47,165 nt of DNA from the NCBI GenBank assembly GCA_031268315.1, contig JAIRXK010000039.1, positions 1 through 47,165 on the forward strand. Direction: 5' to 3'. Numbering within the stretch: the first letter of the stretch is position 1; the number at the start of each line of letters is the position of its first letter. A program made the position numbers and the translations under genes. The notes beneath the pieces were generated by a model. The model was not told the origin of the DNA. It made no database searches and saw only the letters and a program-made list of their open reading frames with translations. This DNA comes from Puniceicoccales bacterium. GTDB taxonomy: Bacteria; Verrucomicrobiota; Verrucomicrobiia; Opitutales; JAIRLM01. This document shows positions 36,333-45,180 of the stretch, piece after piece.

Positions 36333-36524
36333 CGGTGAATTTTTAATTTCGAGCAATTATTAATCCGCTAATAGCGAAGAAATTAGCCCCCATTGCCCAT
36401 GCGATTTTCTCAAAATTGAAATTGTCAATCTGTTTCGGCGGCGTTCTTGTCTCTTAATTTTTCGTGGGAAAACTTAAATTTCTTGCACGCGACTGGATTT
36501 AGTGTCGCGCGTGCCATTTTTTGT

Positions 36525-36577
36525 GCCATCGATTAAGTTTAAAAAAGCTTGACAATTGATCAGATATTGCTGTTTTG
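36525..36577 (+). promoter_or_regulatory. Shared box plus promoter of the 36587 gene
   Basis: GCCATCGATTA, an AT-rich stretch, then AAAAAAGCTTGACA (36525-36554). The same 30-base box stands at 39322-39351, and a variant at 43238-43267. The -10 is weak (TGTTTT or GTTTTG near 36571-36577). Confidence 0.6.
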
Positions 36578-36586
36578 CGCGGCATG

Positions 36587-39223
36587 ATGAGTGACCCTAA
36601 AGTTAATGCGGGTGCGTATTCCTTGAAATTCGCAAATGAATTAGCTCAGGCCGAAGCCGCTTTGATTCGAAAGATTCGGATTAGGGCCTATGTCCCGCTT
36701 GGGATTGCGATGTTGCTGTCGGCGGCGGCGATTGCCGTTGCCGTGCTCTGCTTTCCACTGTCCAGTGCCGCCGCCATTGGCCTATTCTGCGTTGCCGCTA
36801 TTTTGCTAGGCGGAGGAATAATCCATGCGGTAGTGGTTCATAGGCGGAAAGATTTACAACTTTTCATGGGAAGCATGAAGGAACTTCTAGAGCCATATTG
36901 GGAAAACTATAAAAGTGCCTGGCAAGCGTGGGATGGAAAACTTTCCAGCGGAGAAAAAAGGAAATTTTCTCAATGTGTACCCAATGACCCCTTTCAACTT
37001 CCGATCGTATGCGATGAAAAAGCGCTTCGCAGGAAATTTTTCCACATAGCGGATTGCTTTAACCGGATTTTGTATGATAAATCTATAAGTGACAATGCAT
37101 GTACAATGTTAACGCAAAACTTCATTGAAACATTAGCTATTTTACCTGAAAAGGAACTTAAAATATTACTTACAACACCACTTAATAAATTTGGATACAC
37201 GCTTATTTCCATATGGGGTAATGAATCTTGCGACCAATATTGGAAACGCTGTGATTTTTTTATGCAATCAATGGCGAAATTGAACATAAAAGCACTGCGA
37301 GATTGCTATTTAAATTTATTTTTAGAATTAAAGAATGAGCCTAATTGGACTCGTCTTGCCATTCTATGCGCCTACGCAAGTGACTCAGAAGTGCTGAGAG
37401 AAATATTAGACATATTGGCCGAAGGCAAATATGTCCAATTGGAACACCTGCTCAAATGCACAGGTGGCAGTACGATATTAGGCGCCGCAACTGTGAATTA
37501 TGCAGGGAAAAATATAAATGATATATGTGAAAAAATTTGGGATTTTCTTTGGAAAGTTCTTCCAGAAGAAGACTTAAAGACGCTTTGTCTAACTAATGAG
37601 AAAAATGAAAAATTAGCAATATTAAATTTTTTACGCTTTCAAAGTAGTATTTTTCTTAGAAGGAAATGTTTGGAATTCATTGGCAAAGCATTTAACGACG
37701 ATGAAAAAGATAAGCTTTTCATTGGTGATGGCTTTTTGAACTTTATCTATAGTAAAATAGTATATCATGCTGAAAATGATCAAGAAAGAGATGAAATAAT
37801 AGGTGAAATAACTGGAGTGTTTGGTAGCGTTAGGCTTAACCAATACTTCGGAGAGGGCCCAAAGCTATACATTAATGGTACGGTAGAAACGATAGAAGAA
37901 AGTTGCAGAGGAGCTGAAGAATTTATAGCATTTCTCTCTAGAAAATTCGATGTTGATTTTAGCAAAATAGAGATAGTTAAAAAAATTAATGAATCGCATT
38001 CAAGTGATACCAGTGAGGAATATAGTAACGATATCACAGCTAAAGGACTTGATGAGTCAAATTCTGACATCGGTGTGGTTTATGAAGGAAAAGATTTGAA
38101 ATCTTTGCCACTTTTTATGAATACAATGAAAGGTCTCCTAATGCCATATTGGAAAAATTATAGGCGCGCCAGGCATGCGCGGTTCGCAATTTTTTCCGAC
38201 AAAGGTAGGAAAAAATTGCCAACCGATGTACCCCACGGCCTCTTTGACCTTCCCGAGGAATGCGACGAAAGTATTCTTCACAGTAAACTTTTGCACATAG
38301 TGAATTGCTTCCATTGGGTTTTAGATGATGAATCTATAAGTGACGAGGAGTGCGAAATATTAATGCGAAATTTCAGCAATGCATTAGCTAATTTATCTGA
38401 AGAAGAATTTAAAATAATACTTACAGTACCATGTGATGAATTTGGTTATACGCTTGTTTGTTCATACAACTGTATGCCTGCAATTCAATATAGAAAGCGC
38501 TGTGATCTTTTTACGCGAATAATGATGGAACTCGAAGTAGAAACGCTGCGAAATTGCTATTTAAGTTTATTTTTGGAGCAAAAAGGAGAGTTTGGGTGGA
38601 CTTGCTTTGGTTCCCTATGTGGCTATGCGAGTGATCCGAAATTATTGGAAGAAATATTAGGTATACTGCATGAACGCAAATGTGTTCAATTGGCACATGT
38701 AACTGAATGCGGGGGGGAAAATACAATATTAAGCGCTGCAATCAGTGGTTTTGTAGAGAAAAATGTGAGTGATGCATCTGAAAAAGTTTGGAATTTTCTC
38801 TGCAAAATTCTTTCAGACGAAGAATTAAAAAAGGTTTGTCTAACTATTGAAAAATACGGGCATTTGGCAATTTTGCAATTTTTACGTTGGCAAAAGAACC
38901 TTGATCTTGGAGTGAAATGCCTAGAATTCATAGGGAGGGTATTTAATGACGATGAAAAAGATCAGTTGTTCGTTGGCGATGATTTTTTAGATTTTATTTT
39001 TTTTGCAACATTAAATAAAAGTGATGAGACGAAAAATAAAATAATAAATGAAATAATTAAAGTATTTGGTGAGGATAGAGTTAAACAATACTTGAAGAAA
39101 AAATTAAATTTGAATGTTTATTGGGTAGTTAAAGCTGAAGATGTTGAAACATTTACAGCACTTCTCCGCAAAAAACTCAATGTCACTACTAGCAATATAA
39201 AGATAATTAGAGAAGAGTGGTAA
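36587..39223 (+). CDS. Inc-like protein with two tandem ~385-aa repeats
   Basis: Start ATG 36587 is chosen by alignment with the paralogue at 39384; ATG 36584 and TTG 36575 are alternatives. The product has a short polar N-terminus, a bilobed hydrophobic segment (about 36-57 and 60-84), then two homologous units of roughly 385 residues. Each unit runs from an LFM-x-x-MKGLL/MKELL-x-PYW motif, through QLP/DLP-x-x-CDE, RCD-F, CYL-LFLE, ILxxxxxVQLxH, ILxAA, EKxWxFL, a CLT-x-EK and FLRxQ run, FNDDEKD and a final EF-x-AFLSRKF. The repeats are mostly helical with conserved cysteines. I recognise no known family. The C-terminal repeats would face the cytosol if the hydrophobic part is a membrane hairpin. 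AT-rich relative to its own hydrophobic segment. Confidence 0.85.
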   Translation: MSDPKVNAGAYSLKFANELAQAEAALIRKIRIRAYVPLGIAMLLSAAAIAVAVLCFPLSSAAAIGLFCVAAILLGGGIIHAVVVHRRKDLQLFMGSMKELLEPYWENYKSAWQAWDGKLSSGEKRKFSQCVPNDPFQLPIVCDEKALRRKFFHIADCFNRILYDKSISDNACTMLTQNFIETLAILPEKELKILLTTPLNKFGYTLISIWGNESCDQYWKRCDFFMQSMAKLNIKALRDCYLNLFLELKNEPNWTRLAILCAYASDSEVLREILDILAEGKYVQLEHLLKCTGGSTILGAATVNYAGKNINDICEKIWDFLWKVLPEEDLKTLCLTNEKNEKLAILNFLRFQSSIFLRRKCLEFIGKAFNDDEKDKLFIGDGFLNFIYSKIVYHAENDQERDEIIGEITGVFGSVRLNQYFGEGPKLYINGTVETIEESCRGAEEFIAFLSRKFDVDFSKIEIVKKINESHSSDTSEEYSNDITAKGLDESNSDIGVVYEGKDLKSLPLFMNTMKGLLMPYWKNYRRARHARFAIFSDKGRKKLPTDVPHGLFDLPEECDESILHSKLLHIVNCFHWVLDDESISDEECEILMRNFSNALANLSEEEFKIILTVPCDEFGYTLVCSYNCMPAIQYRKRCDLFTRIMMELEVETLRNCYLSLFLEQKGEFGWTCFGSLCGYASDPKLLEEILGILHERKCVQLAHVTECGGENTILSAAISGFVEKNVSDASEKVWNFLCKILSDEELKKVCLTIEKYGHLAILQFLRWQKNLDLGVKCLEFIGRVFNDDEKDQLFVGDDFLDFIFFATLNKSDETKNKIINEIIKVFGEDRVKQYLKKKLNLNVYWVVKAEDVETFTALLRKKLNVTTSNIKIIREEW

Positions 39224-39321
39224 AATTAGTTTCAGCGGTACCAATTGAGAATAATTCGCGTGACAACTAATTGCTTTTTGCGGCTACGGAGGGTGCCTTA
39301 ATTCATGCATTCTCTTTTTTA

Positions 39322-39373
39322 GCCATCGATTAGAATTAAAAAAGCTTGACAATGTCTATCACGTTCCTATGAT
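39322..39373 (+). promoter_or_regulatory. Shared box plus promoter of the 39384 gene
   Basis: The box (39322-39351) ends in TTGACA (39346-39351); 16 bases later comes a good -10 TATGAT (39368-39373), then ten bases to ATG 39384. ATG 39369 lies inside the -10 and so cannot be on the transcript. Confidence 0.75.
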
Positions 39374-39383
39374 CGCTGCGATC

Positions 39384-40895
39384 ATGACTAGTTCTAAAGT
39401 TGGCGCTGACGTAGGGGTGCACTCTTCGGAGTTTGTAGGGAAATTGAACGAAGACAAGTGCGCTTTGATTCGCGAAAATCGGCTTGATGCCTATGTCCCG
39501 CTTGGGATTGCGATGCTGCTGTCGGTGGCGGCGACTGCCGTTGCCGTGCTCTATTTTCCACTGTCCAGTGTCGCTGCCATCAGCCTATTCTGCGTTGCCG
39601 TCGTTTTACTATGCGGAGGAATAATCCGCGCGATAGTGGTTTGTGGAAGGAGAGAATCGCAAATTTTGAGACTTTTCTTGGGAAGTATGAAGGAACTCCT
39701 AGAGCCATATTGGGAAAACTGTAAAAGTACTTGGCAAGAATGGTGTGCAAGATATTCCGACGAAGATAAGAAAGAATTTCCAGACCATGTACCCAATGAT
39801 CTCTTTCAACTTCCAATCGGATATGATGAAGATACATTTCGCAGGAAATTTTTACACGTAGCGATTTGCTTTGCTCTGACCTATGAAAGTGGAATCATTA
39901 CTAATGCTGAATATGAAGCATTGATGGAGAATTTTGTTGCCGGGCTAGCGATCTTACCCAGGAGGGAATTTGAATCATTACTCACAGTACCAGTTGGTGA
40001 AGATGGCATTGCAGTTGTGTCATTATGTGGCAAACCTGATAATCGCGCAAGTCGAATGTATTGTAATCTTTTTATGCGCGCAATGACTAAATTAAAAATA
40101 GAGACGTTGCGAAATTGTTATTTAAATTTATTTTTAAGCTACAATCCTACTCGCTTTTCTGGTTTATGTAGCTACGGTGAAGATCTGGAATTGTTAGAAG
40201 AGATATTAGCGCTACTGGCCGATGGCAAATACGTTAAATTGGAGCATTTATGCAAATGCGAATATGGCAATACAATATTAGATGCTGCGACCGATGGGTA
40301 TAATTGGAAAGATCAAAAGGCTGTATGTGAAAAAATTTGGAATTTTCTTCGCAAAGTTCTTCCAGATGAAGACTTAAAGAAGCTTTGTCTAACTGAAGAA
40401 ATAAATGGTAACGTAGCAATTTTAAATTTCCTTCGTTGGCAAAAGAGTTTTAGCCTCAGGGAAGAATGCCTAAAATTTATCGGCACAACATTTAATGATG
40501 TTGAAAAAGATAAGCTTTTCATTGGTGATGACTTTTTGAATTTTATTTATAGTGGAATTATCTATAGTGGAATGGCATATGATGAAGGCAATCAAAAAAG
40601 AGATAAAATAATAGGTGAAATAACTGAAGCATTTGATGAATCTAGGCTTAAACGATACTTCGAAAAGGGCCAAAAGCTATGCATTAATGGTACTGTGAAA
40701 ACGATAGAAGGAAAGTGCAAAAAAGCTGAAGAATTTATAGCATTTCTCTCTAAAAAATTCAACTTCGATGATAGCAACATAGAGATAGTTCAAAAAATTA
40801 ATAAACCGAAGTCAAGTGGTACCAGTGAAGAACATAGAGCTAACATTACGGCGGAAGAACTCGATGAATCAAGTCCTAATATCAGTGTGGTTTAA
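39384..40895 (+). CDS. Inc-like repeat protein, first half (paralogue of 36587-39223, ended by in-frame stop)
   Basis: The 503-aa product has a polar N-terminus, a bilobed hydrophobic segment almost identical to that of the 36587 gene, and one repeat unit of the same family. It ends at TAA 40893-40895, where the paralogue has TAT (Tyr). Beyond the stop the same frame stays open and encodes the second repeat unit (to 42116) with no gap relative to the paralogue. ATG 39384 is chosen because ATG 39369 is within the promoter. It either became a shortened protein with one repeat or is half of a decaying gene. Confidence 0.8.
   Translation: MTSSKVGADVGVHSSEFVGKLNEDKCALIRENRLDAYVPLGIAMLLSVAATAVAVLYFPLSSVAAISLFCVAVVLLCGGIIRAIVVCGRRESQILRLFLGSMKELLEPYWENCKSTWQEWCARYSDEDKKEFPDHVPNDLFQLPIGYDEDTFRRKFLHVAICFALTYESGIITNAEYEALMENFVAGLAILPRREFESLLTVPVGEDGIAVVSLCGKPDNRASRMYCNLFMRAMTKLKIETLRNCYLNLFLSYNPTRFSGLCSYGEDLELLEEILALLADGKYVKLEHLCKCEYGNTILDAATDGYNWKDQKAVCEKIWNFLRKVLPDEDLKKLCLTEEINGNVAILNFLRWQKSFSLREECLKFIGTTFNDVEKDKLFIGDDFLNFIYSGIIYSGMAYDEGNQKRDKIIGEITEAFDESRLKRYFEKGQKLCINGTVKTIEGKCKKAEEFIAFLSKKFNFDDSNIEIVQKINKPKSSGTSEEHRANITAEELDESSPNISVV
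40893..40895 (+). other. In-frame TAA splitting a two-repeat gene
   Basis: GTG-GTT-TAA here aligns with GTG-GTT-TAT in the intact paralogue. The next twelve codons align one to one, and the frame stays open to 42116. A single base change explains the split. Confidence 0.85.
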
Positions 40896-40928
40896 GGAGA
40901 AAAAAATCTGCAAATTTTGCGACTTTTT

Positions 40929-42116
40929 ATGGATAAAGTGAAAGGCCTTCTAGGGCCATATTGGGAAGGCTATAGAAGCGCCTGGCAGTCGTTTTACGCA
41001 AAACATCCTGCCAAAGATAAAAAAAAATTTCCGGACAATGTACCCAATGACGCCTTTGACCTTCCCGAGGGATGCGACGAAGATATTTTCCGCAGTAAAC
41101 TTTTATACATAGTGGATTGCTTTGATTGGATCTTTTTTAGAAAATTCACAGATGATGAAAATGAATGTGTAGTATTTATACAAAATTTCATCGCTGCGTT
41201 AGCCACTTTAAATGAAAAAGAATTTGAAATGTCACTTACGATAGCACTTAATGGAAATGGCGCTACGCTTGTTCAGCCATATGTCGGCGAAACAATTAGA
41301 CATCGATATAGAAGGCGCTGTGATATTTTTATGCAATCAATGGTGAAATTAAACATAGAAACGCTACTGAATTGCTATTTAAATCTATTACTTAAATCGA
41401 ATAGTAAAGTTAATTGGACTCGCTTTGCTCGACTATGTGAGCATGTGTATGATCCGAAATTGCTAGAAGAAATATTACCCATATTCTCCAATGGCAAACA
41501 TGTCCAGCTGGCCCACTTAACCAAATGCGCAGGTAGCAATACAATATTACATGCTGTGGCTGGTAAACATGAAGAAAAAAATGCAGATGCTGTATGTGAA
41601 AAAATTTGGAATTTTCTTTGCGAAACTCTTTCAAAGGAAGATTTAAAGGAGCTCTGTTTAACTAAAGAAAAAAATGGACAAGCAGCAATTGTAAATTTTC
41701 TATATAACCAAGATAACCCTGTTCTTAAAATTAAATGTATAAAACTTATCGGCGAAATGCTTCGTGTCGATGAAAAAGATCAGTTACTTATCGATAGTCA
41801 GCTTTTGGATTCTATCTACTGCATGGTATCATGCGTGAATGATGAAGGAATAAAGGACAAAATCATAAATATGATAGTTGCAATATTTGGTAATGAGAAA
41901 ATTATTCAATATTTGCAAAAAAAATTAGCATTAAGTGTCATATTACAGGAACACCCCTATAAAATGGTCAAAGAAAAAGATGAAAAGAGAAAAATCAATG
42001 AATTTAAAGCATTTCTTTCTAGAAAGTTTAAAATCAATGTTGACAACATAGAGATATGCACACGAATTTTTCGTGGGAAGCATATTGGTGGTTTCTACGA
42101 CAATGACGATGACTAA
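40929..42116 (+). CDS. Second half of the split repeat protein
   Basis: A single repeat unit of the same family with no membrane segment and no N-terminal signal of its own. ATG 40929 is the first ATG, and TTG 40917 is also in frame. An AAGGAG-like sequence overlaps the TAA (40894-40899) but is 18 to 30 bases from these starts, too far for a normal ribosome site. So independent translation is doubtful. The product would be about 395 aa. Its stop TAA (42114-42116) overlaps the stop of the minus-strand gene 42113-42784. Confidence 0.6.
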   Translation: MDKVKGLLGPYWEGYRSAWQSFYAKHPAKDKKKFPDNVPNDAFDLPEGCDEDIFRSKLLYIVDCFDWIFFRKFTDDENECVVFIQNFIAALATLNEKEFEMSLTIALNGNGATLVQPYVGETIRHRYRRRCDIFMQSMVKLNIETLLNCYLNLLLKSNSKVNWTRFARLCEHVYDPKLLEEILPIFSNGKHVQLAHLTKCAGSNTILHAVAGKHEEKNADAVCEKIWNFLCETLSKEDLKELCLTKEKNGQAAIVNFLYNQDNPVLKIKCIKLIGEMLRVDEKDQLLIDSQLLDSIYCMVSCVNDEGIKDKIINMIVAIFGNEKIIQYLQKKLALSVILQEHPYKMVKEKDEKRKINEFKAFLSRKFKINVDNIEICTRIFRGKHIGGFYDNDDD

Positions 42117-42784
42117 CTTAGGAAAATAATGCGATTTCCATCTTCTCTAACAAATTCCATATTTGCTATTTCTGTGAGTAAATTCTTAATTTGCAGTAGA
42201 GATTCCTTGCCAATGCGTTTTTCCCCCTCACTCAGAGACTTCGCCTTTGCACTGTCAATCAGCCCAAGCTTTTGGAGAAAGTTAAAGGCTTTGGTTAGGA
42301 CATTTTGTTCCTGGTCTTCGTCGGTGGACTCGGGAGAATTGATCAAATTGTCAATCTCGCCGGAAAGCTTTGCAGCTTTCCCTATGACTTTTGGATCGAA
42401 AAAGTGATTTCCCTCTTCGTAGCAGCGCGTTAGCCAAAGTACTGTGCCGATCACTGCAGCGAACAGCGGAAGAAATAGAAATGCTGAACCGATCGAAAGT
42501 AAGCCGCAGCCACATATGAGGACAATGAGAAGCAGCGATGAAACCACCGCAGTGACAATGGATCGTACCACTATGTCCATTGCATGATTTGATATTTTTT
42601 TATCAACGTCGCTGCTGGGTTGTTCGATCATTTCATTGTAAATTACATTTCCGCGAATCTTTCTGCTGCACAGAAAGTTTTCAATTCCCATTTTAAGTCG
42701 TGCCAACTTTGGTTCTACGCTACTTTGGTAGACTTTTTCGGCTTCGGATTTGATTTCGTCAAATTTATTGATAATTTTATCCAT
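42113..42784 (-). CDS. Inc-like bilobed membrane protein, 223 aa
   Basis: Residues 1-70 are charged and helical. Two hydrophobic stretches lie at about 74-94 and 97-118, joined by Ser-Ile-Gly-Ser. The remainder is a charged helical domain with no recognised family. There is a strong upstream promoter (42904-42931) and a roughly 120-base leader that contains a small ORF overlapping the start codon. The stop codon shares the bases CTAA with the convergent gene on the plus strand. Confidence 0.75.
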   Translation of the reverse strand: MDKIINKFDEIKSEAEKVYQSSVEPKLARLKMGIENFLCSRKIRGNVIYNEMIEQPSSDVDKKISNHAMDIVVRSIVTAVVSSLLLIVLICGCGLLSIGSAFLFLPLFAAVIGTVLWLTRCYEEGNHFFDPKVIGKAAKLSGEIDNLINSPESTDEDQEQNVLTKAFNFLQKLGLIDSAKAKSLSEGEKRIGKESLLQIKNLLTEIANMEFVREDGNRIIFLS

Positions 42785-42875
42785 GGTTTTCTTTTATTTT
42801 CCAATTGAACTTAAGTTTTGCCTTGCGCGATTTTTTTCTTGCCCTGAAAAATTCACCCGTAATTTCCCGGAGCAT
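42777..42875 (-). CDS. Possible 32-aa leader ORF overlapping the Inc-like start
   Basis: ATG (complement 42873-42875) has AAGGA about eight bases upstream. The 32-residue product is strongly basic (RARKKSRKAKLK) and ends in TAA that overlaps the next start codon as cATGGATAA. That arrangement could couple or regulate translation of the membrane protein. Its short length means chance cannot be ruled out. Confidence 0.35.
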   Translation of the reverse strand: MLREITGEFFRARKKSRKAKLKFNWKIKENHG

Positions 42876-42903
42876 ACCCATTCCTTTTCGATCTGAGACT
42901 ATT

Positions 42904-42931
42904 ATTTTATGAATTGTGAAGTAATTGTCAA
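42904..42931 (-). promoter_or_regulatory. Near-consensus promoter of the 42113-42784 gene
   Basis: On the minus strand: TTGACA (42926-42931), 16 bases, TAAAAT (42904-42909). The A-rich sequence upstream and the CGCCG before TTGACA match the promoter at 36304-36332. Confidence 0.7.
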
Positions 42932-43237
42932 CGGCGAAATTTTTTAATTAAATTTCACGAATGTATTGCAGGGCAACTGTTTGTTGCCATTCAATGGCGT
43001 AGCGTATATTATTTTTTTTAAGCTTTTGCAATTGATCGCGCAGTTTAGCGGTAATTTTGAAATTGGGTCATGGCGCAATGTTCCGGCCCGGAACTGGCAA
43101 TTTCACCTGCGGCTTCGACTTCGGCCCATGGAATATTCGAAAAGGCCATTGCGATCGTCGAAAAATAGACCTAGAAGGCGGCGATGATTGCACTTTTTCA
43201 GCACCTTTTACAGAAGTATCGCCGCTGACTTTTCGTG
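42932..43237. other. Intergenic region between divergent genes
   Basis: About 300 bases between two divergent promoters. An open frame at 42966-43187 gives a low-complexity Arg-rich sequence with no RBS and is probably chance. I see no RNA gene. Confidence 0.4.
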
Positions 43238-43290
43238 GCATCGATCAAGGTTAAAAAAAACTTGACATTTGTGTAAATATTTCCTAAGGC
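43238..43290 (+). promoter_or_regulatory. Shared box plus promoter of the 43300 gene
   Basis: A variant of the shared box (ATCGATCAAGGTTAAAAAAA then CTTGACA), TTGACA (43262-43267), 17 bases, TAAGGC (43285-43290), nine bases to ATG 43300. No Shine-Dalgarno. Confidence 0.7.
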
Positions 43291-43299
43291 AGCACTGCT

Positions 43300-44922
43300 A
43301 TGAGCCAAAGCTTACTTTCTGAAAACGTGACATTTAACGCCGATACCCAGCGCAATCTCACATGTTTCATCCATCGCGCCAGCAATTGCGAAGAATTTGT
43401 ATTCACGAAAGAATTCACAGGGAATAACCTTGAAACTAGGGAAAGTTTCTTGAGCGTACTCAGTCAACCCATGACCTGCTGTCGTTCCTCAGACGAAAAT
43501 AACATCGGAATAGATTTCGACTTCTTTTGCGTATTTATGCAATACAGTAATGTGCCAGAAATAGCAATTTTCATTCTGTTGCTTGCGAGCGACGATGACG
43601 TAAAAAATATACTGCTTTTTAGGCTTAATAATATCCCAATTTCTATGAAAAATTATTTCGGTGATATTTTTGTTTGTAGATGTGAACTTTTTCGCAATTA
43701 CTTGCGCAACGAAGTTGCGCTAAGTATCTTACTTTCAGACCTAAAAATCAACATGGACATCCATAGCATTTGCAAAATTTTCGAAATCATCTACGACGGT
43801 GTCACCGAGAGTGCGCCCGCCAATGGACAGTATTGCTCCGTGGCGGAAAGTATTTTTTCAATGAATTTCCGCGAGACCAAAAAGGCGCGCAGTGTGACAT
43901 TTTATGACCTGCTATTCAATCCAGATGGAAAGTTATGTGCTTCCCATACCGTGTTAGAATGCATTTTAATGCTAGCGCATTTAGGGACTAAAATCCATTG
44001 TTTCACAAATTCATTTCTATGCTATGGTGCAGATGGAATTCCAAGTGATTGTCATTTTCTTAAGTATGATCTTAGAACAATACTGGAATATGTATTTATA
44101 TACAATCCGTATCGTCCTGTAAAGATCATTAATTTTTTTGATACGAGGGCAAATCAGCAACAAAGCAAGGAAGAGAAAGAATGCATCAGGATCAACCACC
44201 ATATCATAAAATACGTTGCAATCATGGCCTGCGCATTGCCCAGGTTCTCCGAACGATGTAAATTGCGGGAAAGTATGCTGGAGACAATCGGCAATTTCTA
44301 CGACAAATTTAAAAAAGCCTTTTGCGAAATCCCCAGCTGCCCATTATTCGAGGGAATTTTTTTCCTGTACAGCTACTTTTTTTTCCTAAAATTGAACGAT
44401 GAATCTCTGATCGACGCTCAAAACTCGGCCGAGAGAGAGGTGGAAAATTCTCCAAATTTATCGCCGCCGCTGGAATTGTCATTTTCGAATCTGCGCCTTC
44501 TTTTACACGATACTGCCCGAACTAAGTTTGTGGAGTTTTCCATTTTTGTCCTCTTCCGGGCAAATCTACTGAATCAATTTATCCAGTCGTGTACCGGCCG
44601 CGAAAAGGCACTGCTGGCTGCCGTATTTCTACGGGATAAGTTATCTCCAATTGCTTGGAATGGGCTCATTTATTCATTTTCAAGCGCGCAGGTAGAAGGC
44701 GCCAAAAATGAAGAAATTTTAAGAGTCCATGGTAGCAAAATCGGAAAAAATACTGTCACGTTCTGTAAGCGCTTCGGAGTCGTCGCGTTTCCAGAGGGAT
44801 TAGATTTCTACGAAATCGTCGGAAGTCAACTTCTGCAAGGGATTGCAGATCAATGCACTCTCAATTCAGTTCTTAGCAAAATTGTCGCCTATGAAAACTC
44901 ACCCTCATCCACGCCCATCTAA
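43300..44922 (+). CDS. Unknown 540-aa cysteine-containing protein
   Basis: I recognise no family. The N-terminus is Ser-rich (MSQSLLSEN). The protein is largely helical with scattered cysteines (CC at about residue 60) and hydrophobic helices too short or too mixed for clear membrane segments. One aromatic-rich stretch (IFFLYSYFFFLKL) might be a single membrane helix. No bilobed hydrophobic segment is seen. It shares the promoter box of the two repeat-family genes, so it may belong to the same regulon and perhaps the same effector set. The last 50 bases overlap a doubtful minus-strand ORF. Confidence 0.75.
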   Translation: MSQSLLSENVTFNADTQRNLTCFIHRASNCEEFVFTKEFTGNNLETRESFLSVLSQPMTCCRSSDENNIGIDFDFFCVFMQYSNVPEIAIFILLLASDDDVKNILLFRLNNIPISMKNYFGDIFVCRCELFRNYLRNEVALSILLSDLKINMDIHSICKIFEIIYDGVTESAPANGQYCSVAESIFSMNFRETKKARSVTFYDLLFNPDGKLCASHTVLECILMLAHLGTKIHCFTNSFLCYGADGIPSDCHFLKYDLRTILEYVFIYNPYRPVKIINFFDTRANQQQSKEEKECIRINHHIIKYVAIMACALPRFSERCKLRESMLETIGNFYDKFKKAFCEIPSCPLFEGIFFLYSYFFFLKLNDESLIDAQNSAEREVENSPNLSPPLELSFSNLRLLLHDTARTKFVEFSIFVLFRANLLNQFIQSCTGREKALLAAVFLRDKLSPIAWNGLIYSFSSAQVEGAKNEEILRVHGSKIGKNTVTFCKRFGVVAFPEGLDFYEIVGSQLLQGIADQCTLNSVLSKIVAYENSPSSTPI

Positions 44923-45106
44923 GTTTCATCGGCAAAATTTCCATCGCCGTGGCCGCCTCGTGCGCCATGGCGGCTAATCCATGGGTTCGACACATGGCGA
45001 CGGGGTAGAAGTGCCCATCGGGGCGGATACATTTTCCGCTGCGGCATATTTCGCCCGCCATGAAATGGACGGTATTCGAGGCCAAAATTCTCTGATATTT
45101 TTCCAT
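44873..45106 (-). CDS. Doubtful small ORF, 77 aa
   Basis: The sequence looks protein-like, with codon use similar to real genes here: HFMAGEICRSGKCIRPDGHF, then VAMCRTHGLAAMAHEAATA, with Cys and His spaced as in a metal site. There is no clear RBS or promoter, and it overlaps the end of the plus-strand gene by 50 bases. An alternative frame (44919-45149) is less convincing. Could be a remnant. Confidence 0.3.
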   Translation of the reverse strand: MEKYQRILASNTVHFMAGEICRSGKCIRPDGHFYPVAMCRTHGLAAMAHEAATAMEILPMKLRWAWMRVSFHRRQFC

Positions 45107-45180
45107 TTACAAGCCGCGGTGTAGTTCCATAATGGAGGCCATTTTCCATCGCAAACGGTGGGAATAGTCAGGATTTGCCT

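Noticed and set aside
39369..39371. ATG 39369 as start of the split repeat gene
   Set aside because: It lies inside the -10 hexamer TATGAT; ATG 39384 fits both the promoter and the paralogue alignment.
42966..43187. Plus-strand open frame of 73 codons in the divergent promoter region
   Set aside because: Arg-rich low-complexity product, no RBS, and it spans the region upstream of a good promoter.
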